This document shows, piece by piece, positions 20,417 through 28,480 of a stretch of 63,278 nucleotides of DNA; within the stretch, counting starts at the first letter, position 1; each line of letters starts with the position of its first letter. A program made the translations under genes and the position numbers. Source of the stretch: Methylococcaceae bacterium UBA7658 (GTDB lineage: Bacteria > Pseudomonadota > Gammaproteobacteria > Methylococcales > Methylomonadaceae); the NCBI GenBank assembly GCA_002483425.1, contig DLHW01000072.1, positions 1 through 63,278 of the forward strand, in the 5' to 3' direction. Below the pieces are notes generated by a model. That model saw only the letters and a list, made by a program, of their open reading frames with translations. It searched no databases and had not been told where the DNA came from.

Positions 20417-20978
20417 CTCTTCCCCTTGTGTTTGATTTGACCGCGAGTGCCGGAAAATCACTTAACTGCTGGGATTCGTTGTTCAACCGTAAGGCAGCGT
20501 TATATTGTTTTGCTGTTTGTCCCGGTTGACCCTGCGTACTCCCTATCGTTGGTGGCTTGTCGTCAATTTTTCCAATGCCCGTTGTGCCTTGCCTTGATAC
20601 CGGATTCGGGTGGTAGCCAAACGCTCGGGCTAACCCAATAATTGCAAGCAATATATGTGCCGTACTAGACAAAGCCAGTAATAGAGAGCGTTGCACAAGA
20701 ACGATAACGATGGTGGCGGAGTAAAAGTGTGTGATATCACACACCCGCTGCGGCATATCCCGCACTTTTTTGCTGTACCCGGGTGGGATGCGGCTTTCAA
20801 AGGCTTTGTGAAAATGAAAACTGCGTCTTTTCTCGCAATTTTCAAGCCGCGACCTTCGCTCAAGAGCGTTTCGGCTTGGCTGTTGGGTGTTTAAGTTAGG
20901 CGGAGCGGTAATCAAAACCAACGAATTAAGCTTCGCTTTTGTTGGGTTTAATTGCCTTTAACCCAACGACTAAAGCCA
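20417..20978. other. Spacer between copies D and C with palindromic repeats
   Basis: No gene is supported in these 562 bases. They hold the palindrome-terminator repeat at 20727-20775 and an inverted repeat GTTGGGTT / AACCCAAC at 20941-20967, 12 bases past the copy D stop, resembling the longer element at 31497-31569. A long minus-strand reading (20921-20406) runs across the repeat and into the copy C start and has no family features. Copy C therefore probably has its own promoter here. Confidence 0.6.
20727..20775 (+). repeat. Interspersed palindrome-plus-hairpin repeat, copy 1
   Basis: It begins with the perfect 18-base palindrome GTGTGTGATATCACACAC (20727-20744) and continues with CCGCTGCGGCATATCCCGCA and then CTTTTTT. 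The same block occurs on the opposite strand at 34590-34636 with only a few differences. The G+C hairpin followed by T's resembles a terminator. Confidence 0.75.
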
Positions 20979-23738
20979 TTAAAATCCATAACTCCAAGTA
21001 AAATTCAGAGCAGAATCCCGGTCGAGTTGATAGCCGTTGTAGCCGGTATGGAGGGGTTGCAGCCACTCAAACTTGAGGCTGTTGCCCTGGAATGCGCCGT
21101 GGGGGATGGTGACGTTCACGCCTAGACCAAGATCGACAAACTGCCCGCCGTAGTTGTAAATTCTATCGAATGGACCGACATGGGTAGGCGTGTACGGCCT
21201 ATCGTTGCGAGGATCAAAAATTGGGGGGTATTCGCCGCGTACAGTGTCTTGCCAGGTGTAAATACCGCGTACGGTTGCCGCCAGCCAATTTGTCCAGCGA
21301 TAACCGCCCCAAGCGCTACCTTGAAAGCTATCGCCAAAGGCAAAGTTGGAACTATTACGACTTTCCAGCCGTAACGTTCCGGTGGCTTGCGCACCCCAGC
21401 TTAACTCGTCCGAATTGCCGGTATAAGTTAAGCTGGGCTTGAAATCCCAAGTACCACTGCCGAGTTGCATACCGTAATGGATAAAAGCCGGATTGGGGTT
21501 GGTGTTGGTTTTTCTGAGCATGACTTGGTCATCGCCGGTCGGCGCTGTACCGCCCAAGCTCAAGGTAACGTGATGTTGTGGATGGTCGAACAATTTGAAC
21601 AGCGCATACAAGCCCGTATCGCCGATGCCGCCGGTCTGATGGCTGTGTACCGGGCCGCCATGGTTGTGGCCGTGTCCGACATGCTCCACAAGGGGAGTCA
21701 TATTCATCTCCATATCCACCCATTGCGGCATCAGCATGAGCGACAGCCAGTCCGTAGGCGCGTACATCAGATCGAGCATGTGCATGTTCATGGTCATTTG
21801 CTTAGGCGCAATCACACATTCTTGGTCGCCACACCCATTGAACCTGACTTCATCGGGCGTTACTGCTTGGCTACCGAGCAGCATACTCCCGGCTTGTTTG
21901 CTGCGCATGAAGCGGTAACCGGCCATGAAATCGCCGGATTTTTCCAGGGCATGATCGAACATTACCCCTGCCGGGGAATCCGAATGTTGATGGTGATTAT
22001 GTTTTGCGTGAGAGCCGCCGCCCGAACCGGCTAAGGCGTCCGTATTGACTTTAAGCGCGGCATTGGCGACCCAGAAATCGTAATCGGCAAAGGGGGATTC
22101 GCCGCCTCCGCCGAGTTTCAACGACCCTTGATGGCTGTAGTATTCGAAACCCGCCTCTAATTGCACTCCTTTGACAAATTGCTTAGCGACGGTAACGCCC
22201 CCGCTGATGGAACCGAAGCCGGATAGCCGGTGGTCGCTGGAATAAAATTCCGGCAAAAAGCGATTCTTGCGCGATTTGATCGGATTGCCGGTATTCGGGT
22301 TGTAAACGATAACCTCGGTCAAAAGAGGCGTATAAAAATCCGCAGCCGACTGCGAGTAATAACGGACACGCGGTGTGACCGTCCAGCCCGATTCTAAAGG
22401 CTGCACCCAGTCGACGTCGAAGGTGTGGGCGTTAATGCCCCAGTCGTCATGCGAAAAGCGGTAATCGAAATGCCAAGCGGCGTCGAGCGGTTGAAAGTAA
22501 TGGTTTAGACTTAAATTCCAGGTGTATTGGTTACGTTCGTCAGGGCGTACCTCCAGAATACTGTAATAGCCCGACGTTAACGGCCCGTAAACCGGATGCG
22601 CCAGAGGCGCACCGGGTGCGAACTGCCCCGGCACACCTTGGATACTTCTCACAGTGACGAGTTTGTAAGGGTTGCTTAGATAACCCGTACTTCGGGTATA
22701 ACCCATGCCCAATTCCAACACGTCGTTTTTACCGATAATTTGGCTCAGCCCCGTTTGGACATTCCAGTCTTGACGATTGCCATGCAAAGTGGCGCTAGTC
22801 CGGCGGTGGGTGTTGAAATCGTATTCGCTATCGATTTCACCGGCGGGTGCAAGCGGATCCTTGGGTGCGATCTGAAAAATAGCATTGCCGTCTGGGTCGA
22901 CATCGATAAATTCCAGAAATGAATTGTCGTAGAGATCCGTTTGAAAAAATTGCAGCGAATCGGGATCCAATTTGGCAAAAGTATCGCTGTTAGTGTAACT
23001 CAAGCCTAGGTTGACTGTCGTTTGTTTCTGGTTGAAATCCATCCGTCCGCCTAAATTGACAAAGTGGGATTCGTAGTCGTTCTCAACCGAAATGCCGCCG
23101 CCGATATCCAAGGCGATTTCGTCCATTTCGTAAGTCAACTTAAAATCGCCTTGTTTACGCGTTTCCGGAGAAGCAAACGCCATCGTATGGACAAACTTGT
23201 CTTTACCGGTTTTACCTGCCCTCACTAAAATCGGATATCCGGTGTCCGGGTAGTACTTGCCGGTTTCTTTCAGCGGGTTGAAGTGACTGTCGATATAATT
23301 TTGGCTTAAATTGCCGACAATCGGGGAAGCTCCAGTGACGATGCCGTTTTCAAAATCATTGTTGATGTAGTGGAATTGCGGCCGGTTACCGCTAGCCGTG
23401 TCCGGAGCCGTCGATACCGGCGTGGCGCCCGACCACGTATCTTGGATGTAGTTGAAAGCGAATTTAATCCGGTCTGTTAAGGTGACCCGTGCGCCGCCAT
23501 GCAAACTATCGACTTCGATAGGATTTAAATTGCTGGGTAGTTTGCGCTTGTCAAAGCTCTCCGTCGAATAATTGTAAACAGTGCCGGCAATATCCCGCTT
23601 GCCTTCTTGATAATGACTGTACTGGAAGTCGACGCTATCTTCTTCTGCGGCTTGGGCTGGCGAGTGCAACAAACCCGGCAAGAACAGCGCCGCCTTGGTC
23701 AAGGTTTGTAGTGCGGCTAATCCGCTTACTGTTTTCAT
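20979..23738 (-). CDS. DUF3570-type outer-membrane fusion protein, copy D
   Basis: A 919-residue predicted outer-membrane protein starting at 23738, with AAAGGAAATA just upstream as ribosome site. The signal peptide ends SPAQAAEED. The first half has FQYSHYQEGKRD, IKFAFNYIQDTWSGATP, SPETRKQGDFKLTYEMD, LEVRPDERNQ and FEYYSHQGSLKLGGGGES. The linker is strongly His-rich (GSHAKHNHHQHSD), then Cys loop NGCGDQECVI, MTMNMHMLDLMYAPTDWLSL, a HVGHGHNHGG insert, YGMQLGSGTWDFKPSLTYTG and the C-terminal NFTWSYGF. It begins 24 bases after copy E and is surely co-transcribed with it and the lipoprotein gene before it. It is closest to copy F, sharing the TWSGATP variant and the FDRIYNYGGQF/FDRPENYGGQF end region. 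Confidence 0.82.
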   Translation of the reverse strand: MKTVSGLAALQTLTKAALFLPGLLHSPAQAAEEDSVDFQYSHYQEGKRDIAGTVYNYSTESFDKRKLPSNLNPIEVDSLHGGARVTLTDRIKFAFNYIQDTWSGATPVSTAPDTASGNRPQFHYINNDFENGIVTGASPIVGNLSQNYIDSHFNPLKETGKYYPDTGYPILVRAGKTGKDKFVHTMAFASPETRKQGDFKLTYEMDEIALDIGGGISVENDYESHFVNLGGRMDFNQKQTTVNLGLSYTNSDTFAKLDPDSLQFFQTDLYDNSFLEFIDVDPDGNAIFQIAPKDPLAPAGEIDSEYDFNTHRRTSATLHGNRQDWNVQTGLSQIIGKNDVLELGMGYTRSTGYLSNPYKLVTVRSIQGVPGQFAPGAPLAHPVYGPLTSGYYSILEVRPDERNQYTWNLSLNHYFQPLDAAWHFDYRFSHDDWGINAHTFDVDWVQPLESGWTVTPRVRYYSQSAADFYTPLLTEVIVYNPNTGNPIKSRKNRFLPEFYSSDHRLSGFGSISGGVTVAKQFVKGVQLEAGFEYYSHQGSLKLGGGGESPFADYDFWVANAALKVNTDALAGSGGGSHAKHNHHQHSDSPAGVMFDHALEKSGDFMAGYRFMRSKQAGSMLLGSQAVTPDEVRFNGCGDQECVIAPKQMTMNMHMLDLMYAPTDWLSLMLMPQWVDMEMNMTPLVEHVGHGHNHGGPVHSHQTGGIGDTGLYALFKLFDHPQHHVTLSLGGTAPTGDDQVMLRKTNTNPNPAFIHYGMQLGSGTWDFKPSLTYTGNSDELSWGAQATGTLRLESRNSSNFAFGDSFQGSAWGGYRWTNWLAATVRGIYTWQDTVRGEYPPIFDPRNDRPYTPTHVGPFDRIYNYGGQFVDLGLGVNVTIPHGAFQGNSLKFEWLQPLHTGYNGYQLDRDSALNFTWSYGF

Positions 23739-23762
23739 TATTTCCTTTATTCGAATATTGTC

Positions 23763-26558
23763 TTAAAACCCGTAGCTCCAGGTAAAATTCAACGCGCCGT
23801 CGCGGTCGAGCTGGTAGCCGTTAACATTGGTATAAACCGGTTGCAGCCATTCCACGCTGACTTTATTGCCTTCCAAACTGCCTGCCGGAATGGTGGCGCT
23901 CAGGCCCAAGCCGACATCCCAATACTTGCCGCCGTAATTTTGCGGGTAATCCATCGGGCCGAATTTATAAATACTGACGGGTCCGGAATCCCCTTGAAAC
24001 AAGCCGTCCGGGTCGGAAAATTGGCCGCCGGAACCGGGAAATTGGCCGGAAATTCCTCCCTGCGCGGTATAAACGCCGCGTACCGTGGCGGACAGCCAGG
24101 GCGTTAAGCCATAACCGCCCCAAGCGGTGGTTTGGAAAATATCCCCCAAGGCATAACCGGATTCGTTACTGTCTTCCATACGTACTGTGCCGCTGGCTTG
24201 CGCGCCCCAGGAAAAACGGCCGTTCTGTCCGGTATAGGTAAGGCTTGGCTTAAAGTCCCAAGTGCCGCTGCCAAGTTGCATGCCGTAATGGATAAAGCCG
24301 CCGTCGATTTGATGATTGCGGCGAAGTTGAATGTCAACATCGCCAGTCGGAGCGCTAAAACCGGTCGTGACGTGAAGGCGGTGAACGCCGTCATCGAATA
24401 TTTTAAACAGTGCATACATCCCGGTATCGCCGATGCCGCCGGTCTCATGACCGTTCTGTAAGTGATGATTATAATGACCGTCCAATGCATGACTGACACT
24501 GAAAATTTCGGTTGAGAGTGCGCGCATCGACATACTCATATCCATAAATTGCGGCATCAACATAAGCGTGAGCCAATCGGCAGGCGCGTACATCAGGTCG
24601 AGCATGTGCATATGCATCGTCATGCTGGCAGGCGCGAGATAACAAGTATCGCCGCCGCAACCGCCCGCGCTGACCATCGGACTGCCGGCGGCGTTAACAC
24701 CGTTCAATAGCTCGCCGCTTTGACTGTTCCATTGGTAACGGTATCCTGCCATCATAGCCCCCGCCTCGGGCAGTACGTGGTCGAACATAACACCGGCAGG
24801 CGTATGTCCGCTATGGCGATGAGCATGACGATGGCCTTGTCCACCGCTATTCGAACCAAGCGCAACAAGATCGAGTTTTAAAGCAGCTCCAGCTGTCCAA
24901 TACTCGAAGTCGGCGTAGGCGCCTTCGCCTCCGCCGCCGATTTTCAGCCCGCCCTGATGGGTGTAATACTCGAAATCCAAATCCAGCGTTACGCCTTTGG
25001 CGAATTGTTTGCTTAACGTAACGCCTCCGCTTAATGCGCCGTAGCCCGACAAGCGATGGTCGCTGCTGAAATGCCGAGGCAGTTTTTTACGATCGTAAAG
25101 TTCTTGTTTGTTGCTTACGCTCAATTCGCCATTATTTATTATCTCCGTTACGTTGTTATTCTGTTCGTCGAAGTATTGTTCGGTGATAGGATCGTAGAAA
25201 TAATCCTTGCCGTTATCATCGAACATGACTTGACGGCCTTGATCGTCAATGACGTTATTAAAAAAACCTTGATTGCTGGTGAGATAGGGCGTGTAAAAAT
25301 CGGCGGCATCTTGCGAGTAATAGCGGACTCGCGGCGTGACCGTCCAGCCTTGCCCCAAGGGTTGCACCCAGTCCGCATCGAAAGTATGCGACGTAATGCC
25401 CCAATCGTCGCTAAACACCCGATAGCCAAGATGCATAGCGGCATCCAACGGAACAATATGTTGCACATAACGCAACCCGCCTGTCCATTGATTGCGTTCG
25501 TCCGGGCGTTGTTCCATCAAAGAATTCACCGTTGCACAAAACAAGCCTTTGGCTGCCGCCGGACACGATAAATCGGGATCTTGCTGAGTAGGATCGATAA
25601 ATCCGACATAGACGGCTTTGTAAGGATTTTCCATATACCCGGTGCTGCGGGTATAGCCTAAACTGGTCTCTAATAGCGCATTCTTACTCAGGATTTGAGT
25701 TAATCCTAATTGCACGGACCAATCTTGCTTAGTCCCGGTAACTAGATGCGTACTGCCTTTTTCCGGCAAAATCGTTAGGTTGTCGTAGTCTTTGTCTTGG
25801 TGGAAATAAGGCCAGGCGTCGTGATCCAAAATGCTCTGAATAGAGCTGTGGGTGTAGATCAAGCCCGCATTCAGGGTGGTTTGCTTCTGGTTGAAATCCC
25901 ACCGGGTATTGAGGTTGCCGAAGCGAGATTCGTAATCGTCTTCCACTGAAATACCGCCTCCGATATCGAGCGCGGCTTCGTCCCATTCATAGCTGAGTTT
26001 AAAGTCGCCTTGCTTCCTTACTTCCGGCGAAGCCATCGATAAGGTATGCACCAGTTGATTATTCGGTGTGTAGCGGTAGCCGATAAAATTGCCTTGCGCA
26101 TCTAGTTTTTCGCTTTGCTTATATGCGTTGAGTTGTTTGTCAAAATAAACACCACCGGGTTGTAAATAAGGCGTTGCCCCAGTTTTTATATCAGGGTTTT
26201 GTAGGTCTTCGGTCAAGTCGTGAACTCCGCCAAACGCTTTCGGCGCTGTGGCGACCGGCGTGGCGCCGCCCCAGGTGTCTTGCGTGTAATTGAATGCAAA
26301 CTTGATCCGGTCGGCCAAAGTTAATTTTCCGCTACCGTGCAGGCTTTCCACTTCAATGGGGTTGAACTGGCTGACCGAGCCAAACAAATTACGTTTGCCT
26401 TCCTGGTAGTGGCTGTATTGAAAGTCCATGCTGTCGTCCTCGGCGGCTTGGGCGGCGGGTTGGAACAAGCCTGGTAATATCAGGGCGGACGCGGTCAGCT
26501 TGGTTAAGATGCTTTGCCTTGGAAAGCCAGATTTTGTAGCGCGTTCAATAACAGCCAC
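23763..26558 (-). CDS. DUF3570-type outer-membrane fusion protein, copy E
   Basis: A predicted outer-membrane protein of 931 residues when started at the GTG at 26558. That start has an AAGGAGG site 5 bases upstream; the site lies inside the lipoprotein gene and the two genes overlap by 14 bases. An ATG at 26579 exists but has no such site. The signal peptide ends PAAQAAEDD. Family segments: FQYSHYQEGKRN, IKFAFNYTQDTWGGATP, SPEVRKQGDFKLSYEWD, LMEQRPDERNQ, HQGGLKIGGGGEG, His linker GHRHAHRHSGH, Cys loop GGCGGDTCYL, MTMHMHMLDLMYAPADWLTL, YGMQLGSGTWDFKPSLTYTG, terminal NFTWSYGF. It is most like copies A and B in the second half (QLRRNHQIDGGFIHYG). Function unknown. Confidence 0.82.
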   Translation of the reverse strand: MAVIERATKSGFPRQSILTKLTASALILPGLFQPAAQAAEDDSMDFQYSHYQEGKRNLFGSVSQFNPIEVESLHGSGKLTLADRIKFAFNYTQDTWGGATPVATAPKAFGGVHDLTEDLQNPDIKTGATPYLQPGGVYFDKQLNAYKQSEKLDAQGNFIGYRYTPNNQLVHTLSMASPEVRKQGDFKLSYEWDEAALDIGGGISVEDDYESRFGNLNTRWDFNQKQTTLNAGLIYTHSSIQSILDHDAWPYFHQDKDYDNLTILPEKGSTHLVTGTKQDWSVQLGLTQILSKNALLETSLGYTRSTGYMENPYKAVYVGFIDPTQQDPDLSCPAAAKGLFCATVNSLMEQRPDERNQWTGGLRYVQHIVPLDAAMHLGYRVFSDDWGITSHTFDADWVQPLGQGWTVTPRVRYYSQDAADFYTPYLTSNQGFFNNVIDDQGRQVMFDDNGKDYFYDPITEQYFDEQNNNVTEIINNGELSVSNKQELYDRKKLPRHFSSDHRLSGYGALSGGVTLSKQFAKGVTLDLDFEYYTHQGGLKIGGGGEGAYADFEYWTAGAALKLDLVALGSNSGGQGHRHAHRHSGHTPAGVMFDHVLPEAGAMMAGYRYQWNSQSGELLNGVNAAGSPMVSAGGCGGDTCYLAPASMTMHMHMLDLMYAPADWLTLMLMPQFMDMSMSMRALSTEIFSVSHALDGHYNHHLQNGHETGGIGDTGMYALFKIFDDGVHRLHVTTGFSAPTGDVDIQLRRNHQIDGGFIHYGMQLGSGTWDFKPSLTYTGQNGRFSWGAQASGTVRMEDSNESGYALGDIFQTTAWGGYGLTPWLSATVRGVYTAQGGISGQFPGSGGQFSDPDGLFQGDSGPVSIYKFGPMDYPQNYGGKYWDVGLGLSATIPAGSLEGNKVSVEWLQPVYTNVNGYQLDRDGALNFTWSYGF

Positions 26559-26769
26559 AACCGCCTCCTTGCGCCGCATTGCCGCCCGCCGCCGCTTCCC
26601 GGCTGCCGTAGTTGTGCGCCCGCAGTGCGCTTTGTAGCGGGTATGGATCTAAAGCCATTTGTGATTTGGCGAGGTTGCCGCGCTCCCAAGGTTGCACCGG
26701 GGTGCAGGCGGTCAGGCATAAGAATCCAGCTAGTAAAAAATATTGAGCTGGCTGTTGGCTTATAATCAT
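26545..26769 (-). CDS. Small DUF4266-like lipoprotein with Gly-rich CGCY tail, copy 1
   Basis: A 74-residue lipoprotein. The signal peptide ends in the lipobox LTAC (LLAGFLCLTAC), so the mature protein of about 54 residues begins at the acylated cysteine. The mature part has PWERGNLAKSQMALDPYPLQ and SREAAAGGNAAQGGGCGCY; the WERG...DP...H.Y.SREA..GG pattern with a Cys-X-Cys end matches what I know as DUF4266, a family found next to DUF3570 genes. The ATG at 26769 has an AAGGAGAT site 8 bases upstream. Its last codons double as the ribosome site and GTG start of copy E, so the two are translationally coupled. The tail could bind metal or be modified; neither is shown. Confidence 0.85.
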   Translation of the reverse strand: MIISQQPAQYFLLAGFLCLTACTPVQPWERGNLAKSQMALDPYPLQSALRAHNYGSREAAAGGNAAQGGGCGCY

Positions 26770-26826
26770 GTGCAATCTCCTTATTTTTTGCGGCTTCGTT
26801 CTGGTTTAGCGCCAGTAAAATACCGT

Positions 26827-26846
26827 CTTTTTATAAATATTATTTA
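26827..26846 (-). promoter_or_regulatory. Conserved 20-base AT-rich element upstream of the lipoprotein gene, copy 1
   Basis: Minus strand TAAATAATATTTATAAAAAG is identical at 31576-31595, in front of the second lipoprotein gene. It lies 58 bases from the ATG here and 108 there. It probably contains promoter or regulator-binding sequence; the precise role is inferred. Confidence 0.5.
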
Positions 26847-26861
26847 CAGGCTAAACACGGC

Positions 26862-27386
26862 TTAGGATTTAAAAGGCAAAAGCCACACCTTCTTGTAATC
26901 CAACGGTGGCTCGACGCCGGTCAGAGGCAGCAGGGCGGCGGCGTCAGCCAGCTCGTCCTTGGGTTTTTGCTTGCACTCATAAACAATGGCGTAAGTCACC
27001 GGTGAAACGCTTTTAGTCGTAACCGCCAAGACGTAGCTTTTGTTGGGCAACAGCCCGGCTTGATCCCCGTGTAACGGCGAAAACACATAAGCGCCGCTCC
27101 TGCCGGTTAATAAAAAACGGGCGCTCGTCACCGGGCCGGTGAGGGCATTGACATCCAGATACCCTAAGCTCACCGAAACCGCCTCGGTAGCCGATTCCAG
27201 CTTAACCGAGACGCCGGGATCGGGCGCGGCTAAACTGGTCCAAGACGACGGCTCGCGGGCGGCGGCGCAATGGAAGCTGACCAGACCGGGTTTGGCGGCC
27301 GTTACCGTGCCGATTAGAGTTTCGGCATCGGCGGCGTTCATCAAGCACAGCCAAAATAGCAATGTATAACCGCAATGTTTCGTCAT
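26862..27386 (-). CDS. Small secreted two-cysteine protein, copy 4 (divergent)
   Basis: A 174-residue protein with a signal peptide (MTKHCGYTLLFWLCLMNAADA) and a mature part with two cysteines, in SFHCAAARE and VYECKQKPK. It resembles the 9418, 31885 and 32588 proteins in size, beta-rich pattern, cysteine spacing and the segment before the second cysteine (YVLAVTTKSVSPVTYAIVYEC), but it has an extra C-terminal extension (LPLTGVEPPLDYKKVWLLPF). It lies upstream of the lipoprotein-copy E-copy D run in transcription order. Family unknown. Confidence 0.7.
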   Translation of the reverse strand: MTKHCGYTLLFWLCLMNAADAETLIGTVTAAKPGLVSFHCAAAREPSSWTSLAAPDPGVSVKLESATEAVSVSLGYLDVNALTGPVTSARFLLTGRSGAYVFSPLHGDQAGLLPNKSYVLAVTTKSVSPVTYAIVYECKQKPKDELADAAALLPLTGVEPPLDYKKVWLLPFKS

Positions 27387-27642
27387 AAGAATTCTTCCGT
27401 TCGGTTTTATAGGCTACCGTCCGCCGGTTGCTAAGGGATAAGGGGCGACGCTATTGACGCCTTAGCTGAGGGTTGCTGGATGTCCGTGATTGAGCTTGGG
27501 AGCAGGCGGTTAACCATCCACTTGGCGTTTACAATAATCGCACAGGAGATAACATGGGGATTACGTAAAGCGGGGTTTAGCTTTTCCAGGCACAAGAAAC
27601 TTGCCGGTATTAACCTAGCGGATGGTTTTTCAGCGTAACCGG

Positions 27643-28350
27643 TTATTTCTCAGGCTTTTTTATTTCAACCAGCTCGGTTTCAAAAATCATCGCCTCATTC
27701 GGGCCGATTTTTCGTTTTTGCACACCTTTTTCACCGTAAGCCAAAGGTCCCGGTGCAAAGATTTCCCATTTGTCGCCCACAACCATCAACATGACGGCTT
27801 CTTGCCAGCCCTTAATTAACGCTTCGACGCTGAATTCTGGTAAGGCCGATTTTTTATCGCTAGAGGAAACTTCTTCTCCATTTGTTCGCTTGATCCGGTA
27901 ACGCAACACCGCGTTATCGGACAAAGCCGGTTTTTTCTTGCCGCTCCCGCTGGTTAAAACCCGGTATTGCACACCGCTAGGCAATTCGATGACGCCCGGT
28001 TTGAGTTTGTTCTGGGCGAGAAATTTTTTCCCTTCGCTAAGGTTCTGGTCGCTAACTTTGTTATGGTATTGCACCCGTTGGATGATGACCCAGTCCAGCG
28101 CTTTCCGGTATTGCTTATCATCTAGCCTTAAGCTGGTGCCGTTCAGCACGTCATTGATGCCTAAATTAAACATGTCCTCGTCTAAAGGTATCTCGTCCTT
28201 TTTCAAGTTTTTCATAAACTCCGCACCCATGGCGTAACTGGATTTTTGCAGTTTGGTTTCCAATTGCGGCAAATCCGGTTTTTTTTCCGGCGGCGTTGCT
28301 GCGCACGCGGCAAGTAGGGTTAGCAAGGGCAAAATCGATAGTTTTTTCAT
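27643..28350 (-). CDS. FKBP-type peptidyl-prolyl isomerase lipoprotein (FkpA/Mip-like)
   Basis: A 235-residue envelope prolyl isomerase. The signal peptide ends in the lipobox LLAAC, so it is probably a lipoprotein. The N-terminal helical dimerisation region (about 28-115, with SSYAMGAEFMKNLKKDEI and LGINDVLNG) is like FkpA and Mip. The C-terminal FKBP domain has LPSGVQYRVLTSGSGKKKPA, ALIKGWQEAVMLMVVGDKWE and PLAYGEKG. It differs from typical FKBPs: the expected VxYxG.l.dG.vFDSS segment reads VLRYRIKRTNGEEVSSSDKK, and the last part is IGPNEAMIFETELVEI. It sits between copy F and the fourth small secreted protein, so it may assist folding of the island's envelope proteins. Confidence 0.87.
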   Translation of the reverse strand: MKKLSILPLLTLLAACAATPPEKKPDLPQLETKLQKSSYAMGAEFMKNLKKDEIPLDEDMFNLGINDVLNGTSLRLDDKQYRKALDWVIIQRVQYHNKVSDQNLSEGKKFLAQNKLKPGVIELPSGVQYRVLTSGSGKKKPALSDNAVLRYRIKRTNGEEVSSSDKKSALPEFSVEALIKGWQEAVMLMVVGDKWEIFAPGPLAYGEKGVQKRKIGPNEAMIFETELVEIKKPEK

Positions 28351-28414
28351 ATTCTCAGGTCAATGTCTTTTTTATTAGAAATAATCGTCAGGTTTCAGGA
28401 CTACCAATCAGCAT

Positions 28415-28438
28415 GCTCCCCTCTCAAAGCGAGGGAGC
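28415..28438. repeat. Hairpin between copy F and the FKBP gene
   Basis: GCTCCCCTC (28415-28423) pairs with GAGGGAGC (28431-28438) over a 7-base loop, allowing one bulge. It has no T-run on either strand, so it could slow or process the transcript rather than end it. Confidence 0.4.
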
Positions 28439-28480
28439 GCAGGCTGAGTTGACGTTATTTAGTTGCTGAAAAAGGTTACT

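Noticed and set aside
20727..20744. CRP-type binding site
   Set aside because: The half-sites TGTGA and TCACA are there but are separated by 2 bases rather than 6, so it does not fit a CRP site.
20406..20921. 171-codon minus-strand reading upstream of copy C
   Set aside because: It crosses the palindromic repeat and the copy C start, has no signal or family motif and looks like chance.
28415..28438. Terminator after the FKBP gene
   Set aside because: The hairpin is imperfect and no T-run follows, so it is listed only as a hairpin.
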